Made by a program: the position numbers and the translations under genes. Below, one piece after another: positions 50,721 through 59,513 of a DNA stretch of 64,000 nt. The stretch lies in the NCBI RefSeq assembly GCF_900115155.1, contig NZ_FOVM01000001.1, positions 496,001 to 560,000 on the forward strand. The letters are read 5' to 3'. Numbering within the stretch: the first letter of the stretch is position 1; each line of letters begins with the position of its first letter. Below the pieces are notes generated by a model, which had not been told where the DNA came from, did no database searches, and worked only from the letters and a program-made list of their open reading frames with translations. Origin of the DNA: Mycetocola miduiensis. Lineage in GTDB: Bacteria > Actinomycetota > Actinomycetes > Actinomycetales > Microbacteriaceae.

Positions 50721-52055
50721 ATGGGACTCGCACTCGACGGGCTCGCGAGCGGCCTCGACACCACCGCCCTCATCAACTCGCTCATGCAACTCGAGGCGAT
50801 CCCCCAGTCGCTCCTCAAGACCAAGGTCGCGGGCACCCAGTCCGTCATCACTGCCCTGCAGTCCCTCAACTCAAAGATCGCGGCGCTCGGCACCCTCGCC
50901 ACAACTGCATCAAAGCCCGATGCTCTCGCGGTGTTCTCGGCGACCAGCACGTCGGACAAAGTCTCTGTAACCGTGGCGAAGGGCGCGACCGCTGGCAATA
51001 TCGACGTTGTCGTCGACAAGCTCGCGCAACCCCAGACCACCGTGTCTGCGGCCCTGACGGCTTGGCCGGAGAATACCCTGACTCTCACCAACACTGACGG
51101 CGTCGACACCGTCATCACCGCCGCATCGACCTCGCTCGATGACATGGTCAAGGCCGTCAACGCCGCCAATGCCGGCGTCACGGCCACGAAGGTCGCCTCC
51201 GGCAAGGATGCCGTCACCGGCGAACCGCAATACCGGCTGCAGTTCTCGGCGTCTGAGACAGGAGCCGCCAACGCGTTCACTCTTTCAGGTACCAGCGCCG
51301 CGATGAGCACAATCTCCTCCGCGCAGGACGCTGAAGTGACCCTGTGGAAGGGCACTCCCGCCGAGCAGGTCGTCACCTCGTCCACCAATACGTTCACGGA
51401 CATCCTTTCCGGCGTCTCGATCACGGCCAAGGCCGCATCAAGCGACGCGGCAAGCATTTCCGTCACTCGTGACGCTGGAGCCGCGACGAAGACAGCCAGG
51501 GACTTCGTCGGTTCGCTCAACGAAGTGTTCGCCCTCATCTCCACCAAATCGGTCGTCACCACAACGACGACAAACGGCGTCACATCGGTCAACGGGGGTG
51601 TCTTCACCGGCGACAGCACCGTGCGGAGCGCCAAACAGTCACTCCTGAGCGCAGCCTCAGCACCGGTCAATGGATTGTCCCCTTCCGAGATCGGCATCAG
51701 CATCACGAAGACCGGGGTGATCGAGTTCGACGCTGACGTATTCGCGAAGGCACTTTCGGACGACCCGACCAAGGTCGAATCGATGATGCAGGCCCTCGCA
51801 ACCCGTGTCGCCGAAGCAGCCACGCAAGCCTCCGACAAGTACGACGGCACCCTCACGTCGAAGATAACCGGCCAGGAGTCCCTCACGAAAAACCTAAGCG
51901 GTCAAATCGAGGAGTGGGACACCCGTCTCGAGAACCGCCGGGCCACCCTCTCGCGCATCTACTCTGCCATGGAAGTCAGGCTCAGCGCGCTCAACGCGCA
52001 GTCGTCGTACCTCACCTCACAACTCGCATCACTGAGCACAGGAACCATGAAATGA
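50721..52055 (+). CDS. fliD: Flagellar filament cap protein
   Basis: 444 residues. N-terminal GLALDGLASGLDTTALINSL is the FliD signature; the C-terminal coiled domain (KNLSGQIEEWDTRLENRRAT, AQSSYLTSQLASLSTGTMK) matches the family. The middle is repetitive Ala/Thr/Val-rich beta sequence. It caps the growing filament and guides flagellin assembly. Its stop overlaps the fliS start. Confidence 0.95.
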   Translation: MGLALDGLASGLDTTALINSLMQLEAIPQSLLKTKVAGTQSVITALQSLNSKIAALGTLATTASKPDALAVFSATSTSDKVSVTVAKGATAGNIDVVVDKLAQPQTTVSAALTAWPENTLTLTNTDGVDTVITAASTSLDDMVKAVNAANAGVTATKVASGKDAVTGEPQYRLQFSASETGAANAFTLSGTSAAMSTISSAQDAEVTLWKGTPAEQVVTSSTNTFTDILSGVSITAKAASSDAASISVTRDAGAATKTARDFVGSLNEVFALISTKSVVTTTTTNGVTSVNGGVFTGDSTVRSAKQSLLSAASAPVNGLSPSEIGISITKTGVIEFDADVFAKALSDDPTKVESMMQALATRVAEAATQASDKYDGTLTSKITGQESLTKNLSGQIEEWDTRLENRRATLSRIYSAMEVRLSALNAQSSYLTSQLASLSTGTMK

Positions 52056-52483
52056 CATTGACCAACGACTTTGCAGCCCAGCGCGCGAAGTACAACCGCG
52101 ACGCCATTCTGTCCGCCACTCCCGGAACGCTCCTCACCATGCTCTACGACCGCCTGCTCCTCGATCTCGGCCGTGCCGAGGCTGCACAGGAGCGCGAGGA
52201 CTGGGACGTCGCCCGCGAGAACCTGCTGCACGCCCAGGACATCGTCGCTGAGTTGTCGTCGTCGCTGAAAGTTGACGCCTGGGACGGTGCCTCCGCCCTG
52301 TTCGGCCTGTACACCTACGTCTCAGGGCTACTGGTCACGGCCAACATCCACCGCAACATCACCCATACCCGCGAGTGCATCAGCGTTCTCGAGCCACTTC
52401 GCGAGGTCTGGTACGTGGCCGCCGCCGACGTACCAGCTGAGCGCCCGAGAATGGCATCGAGCGGGATGCTCGGCATTGGCTGA
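52052..52483 (+). CDS. fliS: Flagellin export chaperone FliS
   Basis: 143 residues, mostly helical: KYNRDAILSATPGTLLTMLYDRLLLDL is the FliS core that binds the flagellin C-terminus and stops premature polymerisation in the cytoplasm. Start ATG overlaps the fliD stop (ATGA). A small TTG-initiated gene overlaps its end by 8 nt. Confidence 0.94.
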   Translation: MTLTNDFAAQRAKYNRDAILSATPGTLLTMLYDRLLLDLGRAEAAQEREDWDVARENLLHAQDIVAELSSSLKVDAWDGASALFGLYTYVSGLLVTANIHRNITHTRECISVLEPLREVWYVAAADVPAERPRMASSGMLGIG

Positions 52484-52766
52484 CCAGCCCGACTCGGCCT
52501 GGCCCGCCCTCCTCGACGAGATGGAGGCCGACCTCCACAGGAGTTTCGACCCGGAGGAGTCGCTCCCCTGGACGCCGCCCGCCGATGCAGGCCCACTTCC
52601 CGAGCACCTGTTCGACCGCGCCCGTCGCGTTTACGACGCCCAACAGCGCGCCATCGCCGCACTGACCGACGAGCAGGCATCCGTCGCCAGGCACCTCTCC
52701 GCACTTCGGACCGTCCCATCCACGGCGGCCTCCGGTCGATCCGTTTACCTCGACGTCGTCGGTTAG
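52476..52766 (+). CDS. Small putative flagellar chaperone (FliT-like position)
   Basis: About 96 residues beginning at a TTG (LADQPDSAWPALLDEMEADL), which overlaps the fliS stop by 8 nt; no ATG or GTG start is available in this frame between the fliS core and here. Acidic, helical, with no membrane segment (FDRARRVYDAQQRAIAALTD). Its position right after fliS and its size and helical character fit FliT, the chaperone of FliD, but the sequence is too divergent to be sure. Confidence 0.7.
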   Translation: MADQPDSAWPALLDEMEADLHRSFDPEESLPWTPPADAGPLPEHLFDRARRVYDAQQRAIAALTDEQASVARHLSALRTVPSTAASGRSVYLDVVG

Positions 52767-52791
52767 ACATCAACTCACCGGCATCCGCTTC

Positions 52792-52818
52792 TTACCAAAA
52801 CGGATATCGCGCCGATAG
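52792..52818 (+). promoter_or_regulatory. Sigma-28-like promoter of the flgB operon
   Basis: TTAC, 15 nt, GCCGATAGCT, identical in -35, spacing and -10 decamer to the site before fliC. It would drive flgB-flgC-fliE-fliF and the coupled genes downstream. Confidence 0.82.
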
Positions 52819-52822
52819 CTAA

Positions 52823-52845
52823 GGGTGAGCACGGATTGCTCACCC
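52823..52845 (+). other. Hairpin at the 5-prime end of the flgB mRNA
   Basis: GGGTGAGC and GCTCACCC pair perfectly around a 7-nt loop, starting only 4 nt after the sigma-28 -10 box. It would form at the very 5-prime end of the transcript, 50 nt before flgB, and may stabilise it. Confidence 0.7.
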
Positions 52846-52895
52846 CTCAGGCCACGGATCGGCCGCGCTGTTTCTTCTTCACGAATCGGGTAATC

Positions 52896-53237
52896 GTGTT
52901 CGAATCCGTGTCCTCCGCTGCGCTCTCCAGCGCCCTCGACGGGCTCTCCATGCGCCAGCGCGCCATCGCCAACAACATCGCCAACGTGAACACACCCGGC
53001 TACACCGCCCAGCGGGTGTCATTCGAGGATGCCCTCGCCGCGTCCGTGCGCAACGGGAGCGGCGCCACGACCGCGGTTGTCCAGCGATCGCTTGAACCCA
53101 CAGATCTCCAGGGCAACAACGTGAACCTCGACACGGAAACGCTGTCGAACATCGACACCGTGCTGCGCTACCAGTTCGCGGCGCGTGCCGTCGAGGGAAC
53201 CTTCACGAGCGTCCGCTCCGCAATGAGGACCAGCTGA
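52896..53237 (+). CDS. flgB: Flagellar basal-body rod protein FlgB
   Basis: 113 residues: MRQRAIANNIANVNTPGYTA near the N-terminus is the rod-protein signature, and the C-terminus LRYQFAARAVEGTFTSVRSA is the matching helix. It is a proximal rod subunit. The GTG at 52896 gives the family-like start (VFESVSSAALSSALDG); its ribosome site is weak. It ends in TGATG with flgC. Confidence 0.93.
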   Translation: MFESVSSAALSSALDGLSMRQRAIANNIANVNTPGYTAQRVSFEDALAASVRNGSGATTAVVQRSLEPTDLQGNNVNLDTETLSNIDTVLRYQFAARAVEGTFTSVRSAMRTS

Positions 53238-53629
53238 TGACATTCGACGCAATCGGCATCGCCGGCTCGGCGCTTACCGTGCACCGCAAGTGGCTCGACG
53301 CCGTCTCCGACAACCTCGCCAACGCCAACACCGTGACCGGCACAGACGGCGACGCCTTCCAGGCCCGATACGTTCTCGCGCAGGCGGGCGAGGGAACATC
53401 CGGCGTGTATGTCGCCGGTGCCGCATATGGCGACCCCGAGGGCAGGATGGTGCACCAGCCGGACCACCCGCTGGCGGACGCCGACGGCTACGTGCGCTAC
53501 CCGGATATCGACATGGCGTCCCAGATGGGACAGCTCATCATGGCGCAGCGCGGCTACCAGGCCAATGCTGCCGTCGTCGACCGGGCCAAGGAAACCTACC
53601 AAGCTGCAATTCAGATCGGACGTTCCTGA
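53237..53629 (+). CDS. flgC: Flagellar basal-body rod protein FlgC
   Basis: 130 residues. HRKWLDAVSDNLANANTVTG is the N-terminal rod motif and MASQMGQLIMAQRGYQANAA the C-terminal one. Rod subunit next to FlgB. Shares one base with both neighbours (TGATG). Confidence 0.95.
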   Translation: MTFDAIGIAGSALTVHRKWLDAVSDNLANANTVTGTDGDAFQARYVLAQAGEGTSGVYVAGAAYGDPEGRMVHQPDHPLADADGYVRYPDIDMASQMGQLIMAQRGYQANAAVVDRAKETYQAAIQIGRS

Positions 53630-53931
53630 TGCCCATCGACTCCCTCTCAGCACTCCAGGGTGTTGCAGGATCCGGCTACCTCGCGAACACGAAGCCTGCC
53701 ACGACCGACGGCTCCGCCTTCGCCTCCGTCCTCGGCGGCGCCATCGACAACGTCCAGGGCCTCCAGTCGGCGTCGAGCGAACTCGCCGTGAAGGCCGTTA
53801 CCGGCGACCTCAACGACATCCACACGGCCACCATCGCCTCCACGCGCGCACAGGTGACCCTCGAGCTCGTCGCCGCCGTGCGCAACAAGGGCGTTGACGC
53901 GTTCAACGAGATCATGAGGATGCAGGCTTAA
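53629..53931 (+). CDS. fliE: Flagellar hook-basal body protein FliE
   Basis: 100 residues with the FliE C-terminal core: DIHTATIASTRAQVTLELVA and AFNEIMRMQA. FliE joins the MS-ring/export gate to the rod. ATG start overlaps the flgC stop; stop overlaps the fliF start. Confidence 0.93.
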   Translation: MPIDSLSALQGVAGSGYLANTKPATTDGSAFASVLGGAIDNVQGLQSASSELAVKAVTGDLNDIHTATIASTRAQVTLELVAAVRNKGVDAFNEIMRMQA

Positions 53932-55508
53932 TGCCCCAGCAGATCACCTCCGCTTTCGGCCGGCTCATGGCAGCCGTCCGGAGCTTCAGCCTTGCCCAGC
54001 GGACCATCGCCATTCTCGGTGTCGCCGTGCTCGCGCTCGGCATTTTCGCGTTGTCGGCGTGGCTCATGAAGCCCGCGTACACCCCGCTCTTCTCCGGCCT
54101 CAGCGCATCGGATGCCTCGACCATCGTCGAGCAGCTCCAGACCAACGGCGTCGACTACGAGCTCGCCAACGGCGGCGCCACGATTCTCGTGCCCGAGCAG
54201 AATGTCTACGCCGAGCGCCTCACTGCCGCTGCAGCCGGGCTGCCGTCGTCGAGCACCGGCGGTTACTCGCTGCTCGACGAGATGGGCGTCACGTCCTCTG
54301 AGTTCCAGCAGTCTGTCACCTACAAGCGCGCGCTCGAAGGCGAACTGGCGTCGACCATTTCGGCGCTCGAGGGCGTCACGACGGCGTCCGTCCGGCTGGC
54401 CATCCCCGAGGAAACCGTCTTCGTCTCTGAGAAGAGCAACCCGACGGCATCCGTTTTCGTGGAGACGAAGAACGGCGTCACACTGTCTGCCGAGCAGGTC
54501 CAGGCGATCACCCACCTGACCTCGGCGTCGGTGGACGGCATGAACGCGGTGGATGTCGCTGTCATCGACGCCAAGGGCACCGTGCTCTCGGCCGTTGGCG
54601 TCGGTGCCACAGGGACCGCGGCGCAGCAGACGACGGACTACGAACAGCGGGTGCGCTCATCGGTGCAGGCCATGCTCGACCGGATCGTCGGCCCGGGCAA
54701 CTCGACCGTCATCGTTGCCGCCGGGGTCAATCTCGAGTCCGCTGAACGAGTCGAGGAGTCATTCACGACCCCAGAGAACGCACCGATTCTCACCGAGTCG
54801 TCATCGACCGAGAACTACACCGGCGGAGCGGGCGGAGCGGCTGGAGTGCTCGGCCCTGACAACATCGCCGTGCCAGGCGGCGCGACCGGCAACGGAAACT
54901 ACACCTCCGAATCGGCGACGAAGAACCACGCGATCGACAAGGTGACCGAGTCCCGCGTCATCCCGGCCGGTTCCATCGAGCGCCAGACCGTCTCGGTTGC
55001 ACTCAGCGCCGACGTGGCCAAGGGCATCAACGTCAATGACATCTCGGCGCTCGTCTCCTCCGCAGCCGGCATCGACACAGTCCGCGGCGACGAAGTGACG
55101 GTCGAAGTCGTCAACTTCACGACCTCCGCGGCGGACGAGGCCGCCGCGGCAATCGCTGCCACCGAGAAGGCCGCTGCCGACGAGCGAACCAACGAGCTGA
55201 TCCGCACCGGCATCATCGCGGCCGCCCTTCTCATCGCGACGGCGATCGTCCTCCTCATCATCCGCGCTCGGCGCATCCGGGAAGAAGCCGAGTCGGCCCT
55301 TTCCTCACTGGAGGCCGGAGAGTTCAGGGACCTTGTGATGACAGATGCAACAGAGGTGCTGACCCCCCTCCCCGACTCACTTTCGGTATCCGCTGGGCCC
55401 ACGCCAATCGACCGCACTCGCGCCGAGATCGGCTCGCTCGCCGAACGGAACCCCGAGAAGACCGCAGCCTTCCTCCGAGGCCTCATGGATGAGAAGCAGC
55501 CCGTATGA
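53931..55508 (+). CDS. fliF: Flagellar MS-ring protein FliF
   Basis: 525 residues: a first membrane segment near residues 24-42 (TIAILGVAVLALGIFALSAW), a large outside region with ring-building domains (YTPLFSGLSASDASTIVEQL, SVRLAIPEETVFV), a second membrane segment near residues 425-443 (IIAAALLIATAIVLLIIRAR) and a cytoplasmic tail that binds FliG. Length fits the family. Start and stop overlap fliE and fliG. Confidence 0.96.
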   Translation: MPQQITSAFGRLMAAVRSFSLAQRTIAILGVAVLALGIFALSAWLMKPAYTPLFSGLSASDASTIVEQLQTNGVDYELANGGATILVPEQNVYAERLTAAAAGLPSSSTGGYSLLDEMGVTSSEFQQSVTYKRALEGELASTISALEGVTTASVRLAIPEETVFVSEKSNPTASVFVETKNGVTLSAEQVQAITHLTSASVDGMNAVDVAVIDAKGTVLSAVGVGATGTAAQQTTDYEQRVRSSVQAMLDRIVGPGNSTVIVAAGVNLESAERVEESFTTPENAPILTESSSTENYTGGAGGAAGVLGPDNIAVPGGATGNGNYTSESATKNHAIDKVTESRVIPAGSIERQTVSVALSADVAKGINVNDISALVSSAAGIDTVRGDEVTVEVVNFTTSAADEAAAAIAATEKAAADERTNELIRTGIIAAALLIATAIVLLIIRARRIREEAESALSSLEAGEFRDLVMTDATEVLTPLPDSLSVSAGPTPIDRTRAEIGSLAERNPEKTAAFLRGLMDEKQPV

Positions 55509-56524
55509 CGCCCGCAACCACCGAACTGACCGGCACCCAGAAGGTCGCCGTTGTGCTCATGAACATGGAGCAGCAACAGGCCGTCCTCGTGATGAAGCAG
55601 TTCTCTGACGCCGAGGCCGAAGAGATCACCGCCGAGATCGTGCGGATGAAACGGGTGGAGTCCTCGGTCGCAGAACAGACGCTGGCCGAATTCCACGAGC
55701 TCACCGTCCTGGACCGGGTCAACGCACGCGGCGGGAGCGACGTGGCCACTGGCCTTCTCGAGGCGTCCTTCGGATCCGAGCGCGCAGCCGGGGTCATGAA
55801 CCGGGTAACGGCATCCATGGCTGGGCGTTCTTTCGAGTTCCTCAACACCGCAGAGCCGTCTCAGATCGTCAGCCTGCTCGAGGGCGAGCTCCCCCAGACC
55901 ATCGCCCTGGTCCTCGCCCACCTCAGTCCAGGGCTCGCGTCGGCCACGATGGGCGGACTCTCCGATTCGCTCCGCACCGATGTCGCCGAGTGCATCGCCG
56001 CTATGGGTCCCGCTGCACCCGAGGCCGTCCGGATTGTCGCCGGAGCGCTCCGGGTGCGCTCGAGCGGTGTCGTTGCCACCCGCGCCTCGGCCGACATCGT
56101 CGGCGGCGTCCGGCCCCTCCTCGACATCATCAACCAAAGCGACGTCGCGACGGAGCGTGCCTTGCTTGCCGGGCTCGAGGAACGCGACCCCGAACTCGCG
56201 GAGGAGATCCGCGCCCTCATGCTGACCTTCGCCGACATCGTGAAGCTTGAGCAACGCGACGTCCAGATGGTGCTCCGAGGCACCGATCCGACCAGCCTCG
56301 CCCTCGCCATGAAGGGAGCACCAGCTGCCGTCATCGAGACGATCCGCGCCAACCTGTCGGAGCGTAACCGCGAGTTGCTCGATGACGAGACCGCGAACAT
56401 GGGGCCCGTACGTGTTTCGCAGGTGGACGAGGCACGTGCCGACATCGTTCGTGCGATCCGTGACATGGAAGCGGACGGCCGGATCGTGCTGTCTCGGGCG
56501 GACGACGACCTGTATGTTGACTGA
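55505..56524 (+). CDS. fliG: Flagellar motor switch protein FliG
   Basis: 339 residues in three helical domains. N-terminal FliF-binding part LTGTQKVAVVLMNMEQQQAV; middle armadillo repeat HLSPGLASATMGGLS; C-terminal charged torque helix with DPTSLALAMKGAPAAVIETI then SERNRELLDDETANMGPV. It sits on the MS-ring and meets MotA. Family length and order between fliF and fliH are as expected. Confidence 0.96.
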   Translation: MTPATTELTGTQKVAVVLMNMEQQQAVLVMKQFSDAEAEEITAEIVRMKRVESSVAEQTLAEFHELTVLDRVNARGGSDVATGLLEASFGSERAAGVMNRVTASMAGRSFEFLNTAEPSQIVSLLEGELPQTIALVLAHLSPGLASATMGGLSDSLRTDVAECIAAMGPAAPEAVRIVAGALRVRSSGVVATRASADIVGGVRPLLDIINQSDVATERALLAGLEERDPELAEEIRALMLTFADIVKLEQRDVQMVLRGTDPTSLALAMKGAPAAVIETIRANLSERNRELLDDETANMGPVRVSQVDEARADIVRAIRDMEADGRIVLSRADDDLYVD

Positions 56525-57122
56525 ACTCGCCTTTTCAGCAGTCTCGCTCCCGAGCCTCAGCCACCCGGATGCCGAGCGAACCGAGAGGCAGGCACGCACA
56601 CGCGGCCATGCCGCCGGGTACGCCGCCGGCTTGCGGGCTGCTGAGAAAGAGCTGCGCGAAAGGCAAACCGTTCTCGAGGCAGAACATGCAGAGCTGCTGC
56701 GTGCCGGACGCGTCCGTATCGAGCGGGCGCTCGAAGCTCTCGCCGCGGCGACGCGAGCCGCCGATGCCCGGGCGCTGCCGGTTCTGCGGGAGTCGGAGGC
56801 GACCCTCGCGGCCGCCGCCATCGACCTTGCCGAGGCGATTATCGGCCACGAACTCTCCGATGGCGACCGGGCGGCCCGGGCGGCTCTCGGCCGCGCCCTC
56901 GGCGCTGTCCCGTCCACCGACCTGACGAGCATCCGGATGAACCCGAGCGACCTTGCGCTAATCGATCCGGACCTTCGGGACGGGGCCGGGGTCGACCTCG
57001 TCGCGGATGCCACCCTTCACCCAGGCGACGCGCTCGCGCTCCTGCCAGACGGCTACGTCGACGCCCGAATTGGTACCGCACTCGACCGTGCGCGCGCCGC
57101 GCTCCTCGGAAGTTCCTCGTGA
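56514..57122 (+). CDS. fliH: Flagellar export apparatus stalk protein FliH
   Basis: 202 residues: a charged, coiled-coil N-terminal half (ERTERQARTRGHAAGYAAGL with the G-A-A-G-Y spacing of FliH, RERQTVLEAEHAELLRAGRV) and a globular C-terminal part (ADATLHPGDALALLPDGYVD). FliH controls the FliI ATPase. The start could be the ATG at 56514 or the adjacent TTG at 56517; both overlap the fliG end. Stop overlaps the fliI start. Confidence 0.88.
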   Translation: MLTELAFSAVSLPSLSHPDAERTERQARTRGHAAGYAAGLRAAEKELRERQTVLEAEHAELLRAGRVRIERALEALAAATRAADARALPVLRESEATLAAAAIDLAEAIIGHELSDGDRAARAALGRALGAVPSTDLTSIRMNPSDLALIDPDLRDGAGVDLVADATLHPGDALALLPDGYVDARIGTALDRARAALLGSSS

Positions 57123-58441
57123 GCGAGCCGTGGCGCCCGCGCGCCGAGCACTTCGGGTCAGCGTTGCTCGCCGCCCGTCCTGAACGCGTCGGCACCGTCA
57201 CATCCGTCGTCGGGCTCGCTGTCGAACTCCGCGGGCTCGACAGCGCCGTCGGCGATCTGGTCACGCTCGGCGACGACGTGAACGCGGAAGTCGTCGCAAC
57301 CAGCCGGGACGGCATCCGATGCATGCCGCTCGGCCGGATGACAGGCATCAAGGTCGGCGCTCCTGCCCGGTCGCACGGTCGCCCTCTCCTCGTGCCGACG
57401 GGATCCGGTTTGCTCGGCCGGGTGCTCGACGGGCTCGGTCGCCCGATCGACGGCAAAGGTTTGTTGCAGGTGGAGCGGAGAGTGTCGCTCGACCGAGAAG
57501 CGCCGTCGTCCATGGAACGCGCCCGCATCGACACGCCGCTGCAACTCGGCGTGCGGGTGCTCGATGCCCTCACCACCGTCGGCAAGGGCCAGCGCATGGG
57601 CCTCTTCGCCGGGTCCGGTGTCGGAAAGTCGTCGCTTCTGTCGATGATCGCCCGCGGAACCGACGCAGCCGTCTCCGTAATCGCCCTGGTCGGCGAGCGC
57701 GGCCGCGAGGTGCGCGAATTCCTCGAGGACGACCTCGGCCAGGAGGGCCTGGCGCGCTCAGTCGTCGTCGTCTCCACCTCGGACGACCCCGCCCTCCTGC
57801 GCCTCCGCGCCGCATTCACCGCCACACGCATCGCCGAATCCTTCCGTGAACGGGGCGAAGACGTGATGCTGATGATGGACTCACTCACCCGCGTCGCCAT
57901 GGCGCAGCGCGAGATCGGCCTCTCGGCCGGCGAACCTCCGGCCACCCGCGGCTACCCGCCATCAACCTTCTCGGTACTGGCACGACTCCTCGAACGCGCC
58001 GGAACGGATGCCGTCGGCTCGGTGACTGGGATGTACACGGTCCTCGTCGACGGTGACGACCACAACGAACCGATCGCGGATGCCGCCAGGTCGATCCTCG
58101 ACGGGCACGTAGTTCTGGATCGAAAACTAGCCGTGACCGGTCACTTTCCTTCGGTGCAGGCCCTCGAGTCGATCTCCCGCGTCGCATCTCGGGTCAACCC
58201 GCCGGAGCACACCAGGCAGGCGGCGTTCTTCCGCCGGGTGCTCGCGGCCCGCAAGGGTGCGCAGGACCTCATCGACGTCGGCGCCTACCAGCGGGGCACC
58301 AACCCGCTCGTCGACGCCGCTCTCGACAACGACGGGGCGATCCAGTCCTTCCTGCAGCAGCGGATGGACGAACAGACTCCCGCGCACGACACCTGGGACC
58401 ACCTGATCAGGCTCAACCGACTTCTTGGAGGATCAGCATGA
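57119..58441 (+). CDS. fliI: Flagellar protein export ATPase FliI
   Basis: A 440-residue F1-beta-like ATPase: Walker A GSGVGKSS (165-172), Walker B region VMLMMDSLTRVAMAQREIG, and the family segment GLSAGEPPATRGYPPSTFSV. It powers the flagellar type III export gate together with FliH and FliJ. GTG start in a GTGA overlap with fliH; stop overlaps fliJ. Confidence 0.97.
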   Translation: MSEPWRPRAEHFGSALLAARPERVGTVTSVVGLAVELRGLDSAVGDLVTLGDDVNAEVVATSRDGIRCMPLGRMTGIKVGAPARSHGRPLLVPTGSGLLGRVLDGLGRPIDGKGLLQVERRVSLDREAPSSMERARIDTPLQLGVRVLDALTTVGKGQRMGLFAGSGVGKSSLLSMIARGTDAAVSVIALVGERGREVREFLEDDLGQEGLARSVVVVSTSDDPALLRLRAAFTATRIAESFRERGEDVMLMMDSLTRVAMAQREIGLSAGEPPATRGYPPSTFSVLARLLERAGTDAVGSVTGMYTVLVDGDDHNEPIADAARSILDGHVVLDRKLAVTGHFPSVQALESISRVASRVNPPEHTRQAAFFRRVLAARKGAQDLIDVGAYQRGTNPLVDAALDNDGAIQSFLQQRMDEQTPAHDTWDHLIRLNRLLGGSA

Positions 58442-58872
58442 CTCGAACGTTTTCACTGGCCGGCTTGCTGCGACTGCGCCGGATTCGCGAAGACCAGGCT
58501 GCGGGCAGCCTCGCCGCGGCCAACGCGCGTGTTCGCGAGAACGCCGAGCGGACCGCCCGGGTGCGCAGCTCGCTCGACGAGAACGGAACCGTCGTCTCGA
58601 ACACGGCCGCGCTCCACGCGGTGAGCACGGCGCGCGCCTCCTCGCGCAGCATGCTCGCCGAGTTGAACGCCCTCGCCGTGCTCCGGCAATCCGCAGCCGA
58701 CGAGTCCGCTGCCGAATTCGCGGCGGCCCGCTCACAGTCCGTCCGCATTGAGAAGCTCGAGCTGCGGCACGGCGAACGCGTGGCACAGCAGGACCTGCAC
58801 GCCGAACAGATCGTGCTCGACGAGATCGCATCCCGCTCCTGGTTCCAGGCGAAGGGTGAAGCGACAGCATGA
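58438..58872 (+). CDS. fliJ: Flagellar export protein FliJ
   Basis: 144 residues, almost entirely a predicted antiparallel coiled coil (RIREDQAAGSLAAANARVRE, EKLELRHGERVAQQDLHAEQ), the FliJ form. It plugs the centre of the FliI ring. FliJ has low sequence identity between phyla, so the call rests on length, coiled coil and position between fliI and the NlpC/P60 gene. ATGA overlaps on both sides. Confidence 0.88.
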   Translation: MTRTFSLAGLLRLRRIREDQAAGSLAAANARVRENAERTARVRSSLDENGTVVSNTAALHAVSTARASSRSMLAELNALAVLRQSAADESAAEFAAARSQSVRIEKLELRHGERVAQQDLHAEQIVLDEIASRSWFQAKGEATA

Positions 58873-59513
58873 GCATTCTCGAAGCGACCGGCCGCATTGC
58901 CGAAATCCAGTCCACCCTCGTCGGGCTGACGCCGGGCGCCAGGGCGAGCAACGCCAAACCCACCGCCCCCACTCCGGCCTCCACCGACTTCGCAAAAGCC
59001 CTCTCGACCATCACCGGAACGACCAAAGCGGATGCTGTCAGCACCCCGCTCCCGACGGGCGACGCCACCGGTACCGATGTCGTCGCAACGGCAAAGAAGT
59101 ACCTCGGCGTGCCGTACGTCTTCGGCGGCGAGGATTCCACCGGCATGGACTGCTCCGGCCTCGTGCAGCGGGTATACGCCGACCTCGGCATCGACCTGCC
59201 CCGGGTCGTTCCCGACCAGGCCAAGGTCGGCACCGAAGTCGGCTCACTCGCCAATGCCCAGCCGGGCGACCTCATCGTCGCCAAAGGCAGCGGTCACATC
59301 CTCATCTACGCCGGGAACAACCAAGTGATCCACGCGCCGCGACCGGGCACCAGCGTGACGCTCACCGAGAACTGGCGGAAGGACTCCGACATCGAGACGA
59401 TCCGCCGCCTCGTTCCGTCTACGGCGGCCGCTCCGGCCGCGGCATCCGCCGGAAACATCGACTCGTTTCTCGCTGCCACACAGCGGGCTGCATTGACCGG
59501 AGGCTCCTGGTGA
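58869..59513 (+). CDS. NlpC/P60 (C40) peptidase in the flagellar operon
   Basis: 214 residues. The N-terminal 60 are helical (MSILEATGRIAEIQSTLVGL) and then Pro/Thr-rich, without a signal peptide; the NlpC/P60 domain follows, with catalytic C95 (GMDCSGLVQR), H143 (SGHILIYAG) and H155 (VIHAPRPG). Such enzymes cut cell-wall peptide bonds. Its coupling to fliJ and fliK suggests it is sent through the flagellar channel or rod to open the peptidoglycan, the job FlgJ does in proteobacteria; no FlgJ is present in this window. Export route is inference. Confidence 0.9.
   Translation: MSILEATGRIAEIQSTLVGLTPGARASNAKPTAPTPASTDFAKALSTITGTTKADAVSTPLPTGDATGTDVVATAKKYLGVPYVFGGEDSTGMDCSGLVQRVYADLGIDLPRVVPDQAKVGTEVGSLANAQPGDLIVAKGSGHILIYAGNNQVIHAPRPGTSVTLTENWRKDSDIETIRRLVPSTAAAPAAASAGNIDSFLAATQRAALTGGSW

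Noticed and set aside
54899-57013. Very long open frame on the minus strand opposite fliF-fliG-fliH (704 codons)
   Set aside because: It is antisense to three well-supported flagellar genes, has the Arg/Ala/Ser-rich low-complexity composition of a mirror frame in high-GC DNA, and shows no family motif.
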